From Aptenodytes patagonicus (lineage: Eukaryota; Chordata; Aves; Sphenisciformes; Spheniscidae): 64,000 bases of DNA. Shown here in pieces: positions 25,342 to 37,470 of the stretch. Position numbers and translations under genes: made by a program. Position 1 is the stretch's first letter; every line of letters starts with the position of its first letter. Where the stretch lies: assembly GCF_965638725.1 (NCBI RefSeq), contig NC_134951.1, forward strand, positions 71,075,568 to 71,139,567. Direction: 5' to 3'. A model generated the notes under the pieces. The model made no database searches and had not been told where the DNA came from. It saw nothing but the letters and a program-made list of their open reading frames with translations.

Positions 25342-28300
25342 TCAAACACAGACTAAACAAACCTACTCTAGGAAAATCTAAGCTTTTGCCCACTTTGTTT
25401 GTAAATACCAGAAAAATTCTGTAGAAGATACTCCATGTGAATTGGTGCTAGGGCAAATAACTCACAATTTGAAGTATGTTTCTTAAGCGTTTGATCCTTC
25501 AAACAGTAGAGAGTACGGGACATCTCTATATTAAGTCTGAAAACCTTAATATAAGAATAGAGATTATGGCTTTCAGAGCAGTGGCTATATACCGTTTTTT
25601 GTCTGAATAGTGTTTTGACCAGAGTTCTGGGCCTGAAATTTTCCAAAACACTGAAGAAAAGGTCTTTGGCTGTCAGTTCACAGCAAGTGTGCTGCAAAGT
25701 GCATTAGATATCCTCATGCTGCCGAACAAGCCGTGCACTTCTGAGAGTTTTATTTAGTATGGAAACCAGCATCTCTCACAATTTTTCCCTCCCTATTATC
25801 ACTTATTCGTACTTTAAAACAGATGGCTTTGAAATATTCTGCAAGAAAGGCTTGAAAGAGAAGGCTTGAGTACTACGGCACAGGCCACCTAACAAACATC
25901 AGAGTCTGGAGAGCAAAAACCTTAACAGTCTCACTTTGAGGAACCATGCACAGTATCAACCGCATAGCCACAGGAGCTTATCCTGAAAGAAAAACTCAAA
26001 AATGCAGAGGGACAAGGCAAGAAACATGACAGCGTTATCATCTTTTGACAAATTTAAATCCCTGAGAGACCCCTAAATTTACTCAGCTACTCAAAGAAGG
26101 CAGGTAAACCTCTGAAGACAGAGAATAAGTATCTCAAAAAATAGAAAGGAAAAAGATAGGTAAACAAGACATGTTACAAAGAGAGGTGGCAAGCAGCTCA
26201 AGGTGAGACACCCAAGAAGCCTCGCGCCACAACTTGAGAAACCTAGCAAAGAAAATTATCATGAAAGAATGCAATTTAGTTCATTGCCTTTTTCATGGCA
26301 TGTTTTCTTTGTTCAGTTAAATTTCTGAATAAACATCTGCACCAGAACACTGATAAGCCTCAAAATGAGAAGCAAGGACCTTCTTGCCTTTTCTTACCCC
26401 TCTCTGTGACCTAAGGAATTTTATCTTTGCCTCTTTGCCTTGAAGTACTATTCTCCTCTTCACAAGGTCTCTACCTATACCTAGATGCAAGAAAAGAACA
26501 GACCTATTAGCAGTTGACTACATGAGAGAACCCGTATCATGAATTTAAGTCTAACAATAATAGAAAATCCCATAATTACTTTCTCTGAAAAGAACACTGC
26601 TTTAGTTTAACCTAAGAACCCAACTTCACATATAATGCAAAGACAGTGCTGTGCAGAAGTTTAGGCTACATAACCTTAATGTTTAATTCCTGTCTTAACA
26701 AATCTATGACATGGATAAATTGTATTTTGCATATTGTATACCACACTGTTCAAACATAAGTCTGGGGCATAATAGCTGAGTAAGTATTAAAGAAAATTAT
26801 TATATGAATTAGGTGTCTGTCCTCCAGAAACAATCCCAACAGGTAGGATGAGACTTTTCAACAAAAGAGCATCCCTGCTTTATTCGTACTGCTTCAGAAA
26901 ACACAGACATTGCTAAAGGATTGTGAAAATGAGAACTCCCACAACCTTACTCAAAAATTTGCAGCCAAAAAGCACCTCTATGGATAAAGCTGAATAGTCT
27001 ATAGATGCATTTTCTATTACATAGGAGAGAAAGAAATGCACTAAGCTGTTGAATCAACCTTTCCGTCACAAACACACCCTTGCCAATGAATGACCGATAC
27101 AGACTTGTTATTGCTAACTCCCAAACCACCATATTCTAATTTAGCAACACTATGGACCCTTTCCGTGATTCACTATCTGCCACAAACAGGTAGAGGAGTC
27201 TTTCAACTACAAGAGTGCTTTAGTGGATATGTCCAAATACGTGCCCTACACAGGTACCTCATCCAGGCGTGCTCTTTTGCCAATCTTATTATTTTAAACT
27301 ATCATTACTTTAGCATCATTGCTGTGTCTCATGGTTTACAGATGTTAAGTGATAGGCCAAGAGTTCACAGTCTCAAGAATCAACAAGAAAATAAGGGAAT
27401 AAGGAGTCACATAACAGTATTTATAGCTTAGCCTGTCCTATTTCAGTCCCCTCTCTTTCTGCAACTTTTTTAGTTTAACCTTTACCTAGCCTATTCATCT
27501 TCAGTCGAGTGAACATTTGACTCATTTCCAACTGCACGATGATTTCTTTTTACATGATCCTGAACTTTGAACCTTTTATCCAGTGTCCTAGAAGTGCTCT
27601 ACTAGCCTCGGTGATCCTAGGAGAAGTAGGAAAATAGCATTATTCCCATTATACTGCTGAGTAAAAGACAATTAAGCATCTCAAGGCAATATGGAAGCTC
27701 ATGACAGAATTGAGAGAGAAGTACAGTAGTTCTGACTCCCAGTCTGCTGCTGTAATCATCAACTAATGCACCACAAAAATAAAATCCAAATGTAACTGTT
27801 AACTTAGACTGACACAGGTTAATTTAAAAAATGAAAACATTTCATCAGAACACTCATCTACATGGGATTGCAGTTGCTTTTTTAATATGTTGTATTTATA
27901 TGGCAGCAACCTCTGACAGCCTACTTCACCTTCCCAATCACAAGACCCTGCTAGAGCAAACACCAAACAAGCAGAGGCAGAACTTCGAACACACTAGGAA
28001 TTATTGGAATACCTGAGGTTATCTGACAGATAAGCAGGGCTTCCCCTACACAAATGATTCTGAAATCTAATCCAGAGGACGCATGCATTTATCTATTAGG
28101 AAGGAATGGAAAACATGCCAAAATTCATGAGGATTTCTCAAATGAAGGTAAAACTCTAGATCATTAAAATTAAGTGAAAACAGGACAGAACCCTTTTCTA
28201 AAAATAGATCTTGCTGTGCAGCCAAGTATGTCTGCGTTCAATTGTTATTTATTTTTAAGTCGGGGCAATTTTCCAGATAGATTTTTAGATCAGCTAACAT

Positions 28301-31300
28301 AATGAGGTGCTTTAAAACAAAACAAAAAAACCCAAGATTTCTTTCGTGACTACATTTGCTATAAAGACATAGAAGAAACAAGGAACCAATAACAAAACAC
28401 AGTCTCACCTAGCATACCACAAAATTGCAAAATCGTAAATTTTAATGAAGGCAAAGACAGTAACAATATCAGCATCCAGGAAATAGGGTCGCAACTCTTA
28501 ACCAGAAAGATTGGAAGAAGTTGTCCTAACCATTGTAAAAAACCAACCAACCAAGCAAAAACAACCCACAAAAAATACACTACCACCTCCCCCCCAAAAA
28601 AAAAACCCAGCCTAATCAAGGACACAAACTCAAAGAAGTCATGTACTCTTCAGTATGTTCTCCAGGCTTTCTCCATTCAACCTGCATCACCTCAAGCCTA
28701 TTCTTACCAATAGTGTTATCAGCCCACACACACAGAAGTGCATTCAAAAATGTCACTTGGGGCAATCAGAATAGAAACAGAACTGAGCATCGTCAGCATT
28801 TACAGATCTTTCATTCAATGCTTCCACCCTAGTCCTGCCAGTGAAGAAGGCAATAACCCAAACCTCTTAAGATTCTCCAAGGGAGAAAAGTTATTCCAAG
28901 AGCTTGAGCAAGTGTTAGGCTCAGAAAGCAATAAGATCTTAGTCTACACACCAACAAAACAAAGCAGAAGTAGACATAAGTGAAAACAAATGGACAGTTG
29001 CACATCAGTATGGACACTCAGTCATCAGCCAAGATATTTGTCAAAACTGTGACAACACAGCTGGAAGCGAATCAATATAATCCAAATGCTCACAACACAT
29101 CCATCCCATTATATCTTCCTTAACCAAAAATGGACTAGTAGCAGATCTACTCCTGGGGACACTATAAAAATCCTATTGTTTCCCATGCAAAGGTCATTTG
29201 ATTGTTTTAGGAAAGTTTTCATTCTCTGCCCAACATAAAGCAAATGCCGGTCATTTCTTGGTTTTCACACTCATCCTTGGATGACAAGGACACAAATTCA
29301 AATCCAAAACAGGTAACAAAGTTTTCCCAGTATTTCTGGAGTTTCAACGAGCAATGCTATTTTAAAACCAGCAAGAGCTCATTCTGTCACCACAGCACTA
29401 GACAATTAAATCACAAATATTTTCTCTCCAAACCAACTAGAAGCTTCCCCACACCAGAGGTATTTAAACCAAACTCCAAAGAGGGAAGGGGAAGACTGAA
29501 CTAAGTAACTATCCAACCTTTGGAATATAACCTCCCTATGACAGTGACAAAAGACTTTACTTTTGCATCTGATGAAAATAGGACACTATCTTTTATAAAA
29601 ATCTTTCAGCATTACTGGTCACTTTTAGCCCAGAACAACCACTATTCAGGTCATCTGCTCTCTTTATTAATAACGATTGCAAAACCCACCAACACAGCAC
29701 TGAAAATGAAACTGTATTATGAGAATTTTCCATATAATCTTCTTCCTCATCTCCCAAGCTACATCATCATTCTCTAATCAGTGGTCTCCCGTTTAAATCC
29801 TTGGAAGAAAGAGCAATTTCCAGTTCCTTTATTAATAAAAAGAAGTACTTAACCTTCTGGAAATACAAGGGAGGGGCTAATACTGTGCAGGCATACTCCT
29901 AGCACTAGTACTGAGCTCAAATTATACTTTTTTATACAGTATACTTTCCTCAATCTTATTACAGGTCCAGTGAACAGCCCTTTAAATTCACAAATTCTCT
30001 TTGTAACACTGGGAAATAACATATATTGGATGTAATACATGTTCCACAGGGTTATTCTACTGGTATAAAGGAAGAGAGAATGACTCCTCAGCGGGCTGGC
30101 AAAATCTGGAAGGAATCCACCTCTGGAAGGTCTGTAACTCAGAGGAAGAGGACTTAATCACTTAATCCTATGATTTGTATTTGCTTTTAATAGAACGCTG
30201 TTGCTGCACCAAAGTTTTTGTTATTGAGAGAAACAGACTAATTCTTGCTCATGGTGGTCCATTACAATTCATAATAGGGCTTGCTATAGGTATCTTCTGA
30301 AGAACCATGTCCCTTCCCCCATCCCTCTAATCTTTTTTTTTTTCTTTTTTATATCTTCACCTCCGCTTTGGGAAAACTGCATATGGTTCCAAATCGCATA
30401 CCTGTAACATGAGCTGGTTTAATTTCATCCCTTAATCATTCACACAAGATAGCAGATTTTCACTACATAGCTTCCCATGTCATTGTAAGATTCAAATGCA
30501 TTTATTTAAATCTCTCTCCTAGAATTCAACCACTTTCATTGCTTTATCTAATTAAATTCGTAAAGAGTTACCAGACAATGGGAGCTGTAGCCCCATTTTC
30601 TGTTCTGACAAATTAAAAAAAAAAAAACTACAACATATATATATACTGCCATTATATATATATATTGCCATAAAGCATCCTTTGCCTTAGGCATCAAACA
30701 TCTTTAAAGATCTGCTAACAAACCCTAACACTCAAGAGGAGGAAGGAGGAATCCAAGCCAGGGATAAGTCCATATCAAACTGGAAAAGTCCTCAGCAGTC
30801 TCCAGAGCAATCCAAGTCTGGAAAGGCAAATCAAACCCGTTTGATTTGTATCACTGTTTCTTTACAGATTAAGTAAAAGTTCAAGTATTGGCCATAGGAA
30901 AGAGTCATTTCATTTACATACTGTTCTGTTTCCAAATTATTCAGGAATGTCTTACATTTTTCTTGGATGACCATATGATAAATATGGGTATAATACCTGT
31001 CCTCTGCTACTCAACTACAGAAACTTCACACCAAAATCTGAATCAAAACTTTCTTCATTCTTACAAACAATCACAAACTTGGCAATTACTTTTCAAAAGC
31101 AAGCTTTTTATGTTCACAATGTTTCTACGGATACAATTCATATACAGATATGAACGCTCTAGTCTTTATGAAAAGATACACTGCTAAGAGCAAAACTGGC
31201 TATAAGCAGTTCTCAGGTTCCATTTTAAGAGAAATGCAAAGCATAAGCAAACTGGACATTACTGAAAGTGAGAAGATTTCATGAAGAGTTCTTTTTTATA

Positions 31301-34300
31301 TTTCTCAGTAAATAAAAGAAAGAGTCTGCACACAAGGTCTGATGTTCCATATGTACACATCAAGCAGTCAACTTTATCCATACAAGTTTGATATCAAACT
31401 TTACAAATTAAGAATAACAGGGTTTTTCACGATGCAAAATGAAAGGAGTGCAGGTTTGTAACCTTTAAGGTGGCAACAGCCTAACTAAAAATGGACACTT
31501 ACATTTCTGTCATTCTTGTGTCACAAGATGCTGCGGATGCTAAAGCTATCAAGGGTTCAAAAAGAGATTGCATAAATTTACCACAACTATTAAAAACCAA
31601 ATGACTAAATACCAAATCACCTGCCCAGAGACCCCTAAACTGCATCCTGCCAGAAGCCAGTGATACTTCCTTCAGATACTCAGCTATTCACATGCCTTAT
31701 GATACTCTTCCCTAGGCATCCGCTATCATCCACTGTTAAAAACAAGATATTGATGTAGAAACACCTTTGGTCTGAGCTGATCTGCCATTCTTAGGTCCGT
31801 ATTTTTGTGCCTGGGAAAAAGGAAGGTAAAAAAAAACTGGTTCAACACCTACACTATTCAATTCCCTCATTTCCAAACACTATGTAGGGCACTTGTATGG
31901 CAGCCAAGATATTTATATAGTAACAGTTCTTAATATACTTACATCACTCATGAGAGCTGGGGAAGACACCACAAATATGTAACTCTTCCTCCTTCTCCCT
32001 TAGCTGAATTCACTCCCCCTTTTAAGTTTTACTTAACACTTGAAATAGCTTTATGAGAAACATTTTTTATATTTTTATACAACATTAACTATTATCCACA
32101 GCCTGTATTATCTGCAAGAGATAATAGTCAATCTCCCTTTTGTGTATTTTACTCAGATTTTAGACAGGTAGATCTTTGGGGTTGTGTTTTATTTTTTAGC
32201 TATTTACAACTGAAAGGATTTCCTAGAAGTCATTCTACCATGCCATTAGAATAGGGGAATCTGTTCTTTATCAAGCACAGGCAGCAATAACATTGCTAGT
32301 AATGCCTGGATGCCCAACAGACCAGCGTTCCCACTGTACTAGATACTGCACCAAAACAGAATAAAAGTGGGAGCGCTCTCTCACAATTTAAGAATCTTGT
32401 TAGCTATGGTCTTTCTCCAACTAAAGAGCCTCCTGTGGACTGTGATCCATCACAGTGGGCAGCCAACCTTTGCTTTTCGCAATAACTTTATTTGCTACTT
32501 ACCTTCAAAAACACTGCTCTTCTATAGTATTCTTAATATACATGCAGAAAGATTCTTTTCTTTCATATTGTGTCCAACGTTTATGACTCCTTTAGTCTGC
32601 TTAAATGGTGCCAGGTACCACTGGTAATGTATTTGCAGTAATTTTCTTTAAACGGCTATGTGAATGGGTTTGGCCTTCTTCCAAATTTTATTTTGCAATT
32701 ATTATTCAAACTAGTGAAACGAGATATATGAAGATTTTATTTAGAAATCAGTTTAGCTGCAAGATATTTGCTTCAACAAATATTTAATGAGAAGAGTGTC
32801 TTCAAAGGAGAGGAATCTATTCTATCGCATGTACAAAGCAGAGGAAGAACTGATAGGATGGATTGGTATTGGTGCTGAGAAGTGCTAGATCTTTATATTC
32901 CAATGGGAGAGCTGATCTTCAAGTACATGCTTCGCAAAGAGCACTTTGCGCTCGTCAAGGATGTTGGAGACTGTTCAAACCCAGGGTACTAGGAAAGTGT
33001 ATGACTACCAGCTGGGTCTGCAAGCTCTGAAACTATGCAAAAGGCAACAATCACAACTGAATCAGGACCTCCACGCCACACAAACAGCCCAGCTTTCCAG
33101 TGGGAGGTTCTCCAGACCAGCTTTGATATAGTATAGCTATCAAGGATATCATGTGCAGCTGAGTAATACTAAGGTCTTTCATAGGTATCAGCACAAAGTG
33201 AAAACTATTACCATAGACCATTTAAAAGATATTGAAGTTTTAAGTACTGTAAAACGATGTAGTAACACAACATAGAAATAATGGATCAAATACAAAAGCA
33301 TGGATCAAAACAAGAGTCACAAAAACAATGAACACAGAAATGGGCAGAAAAACTTCTTGGAACTGGACCTCTCAGACTTCTGCCTTGGACCTTTTTTCCA
33401 AATAATCTGAATCCACACAGATCTAACTGAAGTCTAGATGCTAGCCTGCCAACAAGCAGGCATTGTTTTTACAGTGTCAGCTGAAATCACTGACTGCACC
33501 TGTAAGACCGCTGGCAAACACTTCATTACAGTAGGTAAGCCTTTGTCCCCTTTAATAAAGGGTTTACACTAAGTTGTACAAGCTCATGTTTCTGGATACA
33601 ATTACACTATCTGGGAATACAGTTCCCATACTATTTAGTATACAGTATACTACACAGTTCCCAAATTATAATCCTTCCATTATCAAATCTTTCATGTATT
33701 TCCTAGCTTGTATTTTATCCCTAAATGACAATGCTTTAATGTATTGTCTTGAATTAAAGAACAAATAAGTGGCTTTCTGTCCTATTTTGGAAAATATCAA
33801 CCCAGTAGAAGACCTCAAGTCCTAAACTAAACTATTAAAATACACCAACAATATAATTACTGATATCATCTGCACACCCCAACTGATAGAGGTAGTTCGA
33901 AGACAACAATTTAAGGGTATGCACTTCATACCTCCAGCATCAGAAGTCTGTTCTGCTACCAGATGCATTACAAAAATGGGGCACCGAAGGTGACTGGAAC
34001 TGGTGGTTCCAGTCAAAAAAAAGAAATGCGAGATTCCATACCATTTCCACCAGCTCTGCAAGGTGGAAATGAAGGAAAACCAAGAAGATATGAGGATGCT
34101 GGCCATGTAAGTCACTCATTCACACACACACACACTTTTTTTTTCTCCTGATAGATACCAACAGACATCCGTACAAACTCTCTTAGCAGCCAAGCTTGCT
34201 GGTAACTGAACTAGAGATATGCACCATTACTACTTCGATCACCTTAACAGAAACTGTCCTGAATCATTCTCTAACTCATCAACAAATTTGGTTAAGTCTT

Positions 34301-34577
34301 CAGCAGGGTCTCTTCCAACACTAAGAAGAGTAGTCTGTTCTACTTAAAGCACAGGCTTAGCTTCCAACCTTGGTATGGAAGGCACAGTATGAAATTACCT
34401 CAGGCATCATTAAACGAAATAAAAATGCTACAACAGAAAACTGTACGAAACAGAAAGGTGAGTTTGTTGGGGTTTTATTGTAAAAAAACTTAGATCAAAA
34501 ATCTGATTTTATTGTTAGACCTTCTTATAAAGTTTCTTACAGCAATCACAGGCAGACAATGATCTCTTTATGAGCAC

Positions 34578-34627
34578 TAGATAAGATGAGAATAATTACC
34601 CTTAGATAAGAAGAGAATAATTACACT
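34578..34627. repeat. 25-bp tandem duplication
   Basis: Two adjacent units with period 25. Both begin TAGATAAGA, then share GAGAATAATTAC; they differ at a few bases. It looks like a recent local duplication. Confidence 0.85.
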
Positions 34628-35530
34628 GAATTCTTTTGCAAGGTGCTTTGAGACCTACTAATGAAAAGTACTGTTAAAAGCTGTGTATTATAAGTATGCT
34701 TAATAATTACATAAAACAAGAACAACTTCTTCTAGAGGCTAGTTATAAAAAACCCTAATTTTATCTGAAAGTTCAGCTGAACCAATCTTTTTTTGTGATT
34801 AAAATGATTCCGTAAGCTAAGGAAAGTTGCACTGCAACAGTTTTCTTGGTGTAAGCTTACAATAGAACCATTTAAATCTATTCATCAACTTACTGAAGAA
34901 AATACACTGAATACTTTAAACTGTCCATCAGGAGCTCAGTATAGTTCAAACTGAGTAGGGTTTTTATAGAATAGTGAAATATGTTAAGGGCTTTAGAATA
35001 AACATCTGTTGACTAGGTGAGAACAAATTCCACAGTCTGCTGTTAGAAGCAGTGACATGTTGTACAAAAAAAAAAAAATCATCTTTCCATGAAAGTCATT
35101 CACAACAGTTATAGTTGTCAGCTTTCTAAGCTATTTTTAATCTTATAAATATCTCTCTATATATACACACCCACCAACCCACTACCTCCTTTCAGCCCCC
35201 AAGAAAGTGGTAATGACCTTCTTATAAAATGCCACTGGGGATGCGGGGGGATATGCAGTTTTTTGAAATAGCTCTGCTTTGCTTGACATTCACATTGCCT
35301 GTGAAAAATGAGGCCCACTCGTGCAAATGTTCCTTATAAGAGCAATCAGGTTAGGAGCTCCTGGCATGAAGCTATTTCTTGAATTAGGATTGCAGGATCA
35401 AGTTGATAGCTAGTATCCCTGGGGATCACAACGATTTTGCTATTACGGAAAAATCTATGACAGTATTATTGTAATAATTTTACCAGAAATCTTGATGTAA
35501 TGAGAAATCTGTTCCATTCTTTTTATATAA

Positions 35531-35558
35531 GTTAACTCTTTAAGCTTAAAGAGTTAAC
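35531..35558. repeat. Perfect 28-bp palindrome
   Basis: The 28 bases beginning GTTAACTCTTTAAG equal their own reverse complement, with no spacer and a HindIII-like AAGCTT centre. It ends in GTTAAC on both sides. It lies about 1 kb inside the TULP4 first intron from the CpG island. Confidence 0.97.
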
Positions 35559-36713
35559 AGTTAAATGTTAGTGGTTCATGTTCATATAATCATCTTCAAA
35601 GCTGTCAATATGGTATTACGATAAAACACTTGCTATTTTGAGCAAGTTCTTACTATACTGCATTTTACTAAACAGATATTTTAGGGTTTAAGACTTAAAT
35701 TTCGCAAATGATTTGTAAAAACAGACATTAAAAAACAATTTTATTATTTACAGCTCCCATATGTGTAGAAAGTATCCGTTGCCAATACTCCTTACCTATT
35801 TAAAACACAGTATGTTGCTCATAAATCAGTAATCCTTGGACAGACAAATTTCATCCCGGCAAAATGAAATTGCCTATGACAATAATATGAGTGTAATTAT
35901 GGGGTTTTTTAAAAGGCCGAGATAAACCTGTTCTATTAAGAGGCCTTTGTCTCGTTCTTTTGTGAAAACATGTATATCTAAGTCATGGAAGAAAAAGGGC
36001 TCTTAAATACCGAGACATCCCATTTGACTCAGGAAGTCCCTTAACCTCAAATCGCTGGAGGCCTGGCTGGTTTCCCAAAGCTTCACAGCACGCTCACCCT
36101 GTTGTTACGGTGTTTCCTAAGCATCTGCTATGTGCCGCTCGCAGAAACCGGAATCTAAACTAGACGGACCTTTGATCCGACCCCATACAGCTGTTTTAAT
36201 CGTACGTTTTACTGTTTAAGTCAAATTTAAGTACTGAATCGGTAAATGGTTCCTGCACTTTTCAGGAAACCTTTAGGAAGCCAAGGTGCTCGAACACGTT
36301 CGCACGCAGACGTTTATTGAAAGGCATGACGCGAAGACACAACACAAAAGAATGCGAAGGAGTTGCACTCGCTAACTCGCTAGGCGAATTTCACCGTATC
36401 GCAGGGCGAATTTCCTGACCGTCTGCCCCCCCCCGAGAAAGGCGCGGGGGAGAAGGGGGTGGGAAGGTAGGAAAAAATAAAGAAGAAAAAGAAAAAACGG
36501 AAAAAATCGCAGCGCTACAGGCAGCGCGCGGAGGGTCACAGGTGATGCCGGAGGCAGCGCCACCGCTCCCCGCTCCGACGCCGCCCGCGGCTCCCGAAGC
36601 GCCGGCCGCTGCCGGACCCCGGCCGCTCGGCGAGGCGGAGCGGCGGCCTCCCGGAGAGGGCGGGGACCACCCCCGACCCACCGCCCGGCTTTCGGAGCGC
36701 CCGGAGCCGCAGG

Positions 36714-36720
36714 TATAAAG
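36714..36720 (+). promoter_or_regulatory. TATA-like motif on the plus strand inside the island
   Basis: TATAAAG occurs in a GC-rich context, oriented away from TULP4. It could support divergent or antisense transcription, or be chance. Confidence 0.25.
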
Positions 36721-37066
36721 GAAGGATCGGGGTTTCCAGACAGCCTCCCGCCCCCCGTTCCTGAGGCTGACGGGGGAGGCAGGATCGACGCCGGCCGGTG
36801 TCCGTCAGGCGCGCGGGGGGACCGCCACGGAAAAGATGCAGCGCGCGGCACACAACGGATGCGCACGTCCTGGCGGCGCCCCGGGACATCCCTCCCCCCC
36901 CCCCCAAAACCCGACCGCTATGCCGGCCGCCGGCGCCCACCGGAACAAAAGGAAAACAGCCTCGGAGCCGCCCGCGGCCCCGCACAGCGCCCGGCCCGGC
37001 CCACCCCGCCCCCGGCGGCGCCCCCGCCCTGCGGCCCTGCCCCGCGCATCGCCCCCCCGCACTCAC

Positions 37067-37250
37067 CTCGGCGGGGCGCGGCGCGGCGGCGGAGCGGGCG
37101 GCGGCCACTCGCACCCCCGGGCTCCCTCACCGCGCCCGCCCCGGCCCCGCGCGCTTCTCCCTCCCTCCCTCCCTCCCCGCCCGCCCTCCCGGCTCCGTCT
37201 CTCACCGCTACCGGAGCGGCGGCGGCGGCGGCTGGGCCCGACTCCCCCGC
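37067..37250 (-). other. TULP4: Probable TULP4 non-coding exon 1 (approximate)
   Basis: The best donor on the minus strand, CCGCCGAG|gtgagtgcgg, sets the downstream exon edge at 37,067. The start site is not visible; I place it just downstream of the paired CACGTGAC motifs. Use of the alternative donors at 37,131 or 37,206 would shorten it. Spliced to 1605, this gives a 5' leader upstream of the ATG at 1513. Confidence 0.5.
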
Positions 37251-37272
37251 CACGTGACCCCCGCCACGTGAC
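37251..37272. promoter_or_regulatory. Paired CACGTGAC E-boxes
   Basis: Two identical CACGTGAC motifs at 37,251-37,258 and 37,265-37,272, start to start 14 bp. GTCACGTG is the preferred site of USF and of the MiT/TFE factors. The position fits a core promoter element for the minus-strand transcript. Confidence 0.7.
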
Positions 37273-37367
37273 CACCACACTTCCCCGGCCCGGCTCCGCC
37301 CCCGCCGTCTCTCCCGCAGCGCCGGGCGCTGCCGGGGCCGCTCCGCCGGTCTGGGCGGGCGGGCAGC

Positions 37368-37381
37368 GGGGGGGGGGGGGG
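37368..37381. repeat. G14 run
   Basis: Uninterrupted run of 14 G at the upstream edge of the TULP4 island, in a context of further G triplets; a possible G-quadruplex on the plus strand. Confidence 0.9.
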
Positions 37382-37470
37382 CGGAGGCGCCTGAAACCCT
37401 CCCCCGCGGAGCCGCGGTCAGCCCCCGGTGCCCCCTGCAAGGCCACGACCCATTCGTGGGGCCCGGCCAG

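Larger units (their letters stand above)
19085..36529 (-). other. TULP4: TULP4 intron 1, distal part, no gene seen
   Basis: About 17 kb of AT-rich unique DNA. Contents that stand out are homopolymer and dinucleotide runs (A17 at 25,325-25,341, TA-rich at 30,634-30,664, CA at 34,121-34,135), a 25-bp tandem duplication at 34,578-34,627 and a perfect palindrome at 35,531-35,558. No exon, RNA gene or clear LINE was found. Confidence 0.6.
36530..37470 (-). promoter_or_regulatory. TULP4: CpG island: probable TULP4 promoter and first exon
   Basis: A sharply bounded, very GC- and CpG-rich block in otherwise AT-rich DNA, upstream of TULP4 exon 2 on the minus strand. It holds three good minus-strand splice donors: GAG|gtgagt (exon end 37,067), GCG|gtgagg (37,131) and GCG|gtgaga (37,206). 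Tandem E-boxes lie at 37,251-37,272. Long open frames here are an effect of GC content. Assignment to TULP4 rests on strand, donors and the conserved gene order; no transcript is available. Confidence 0.8.
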
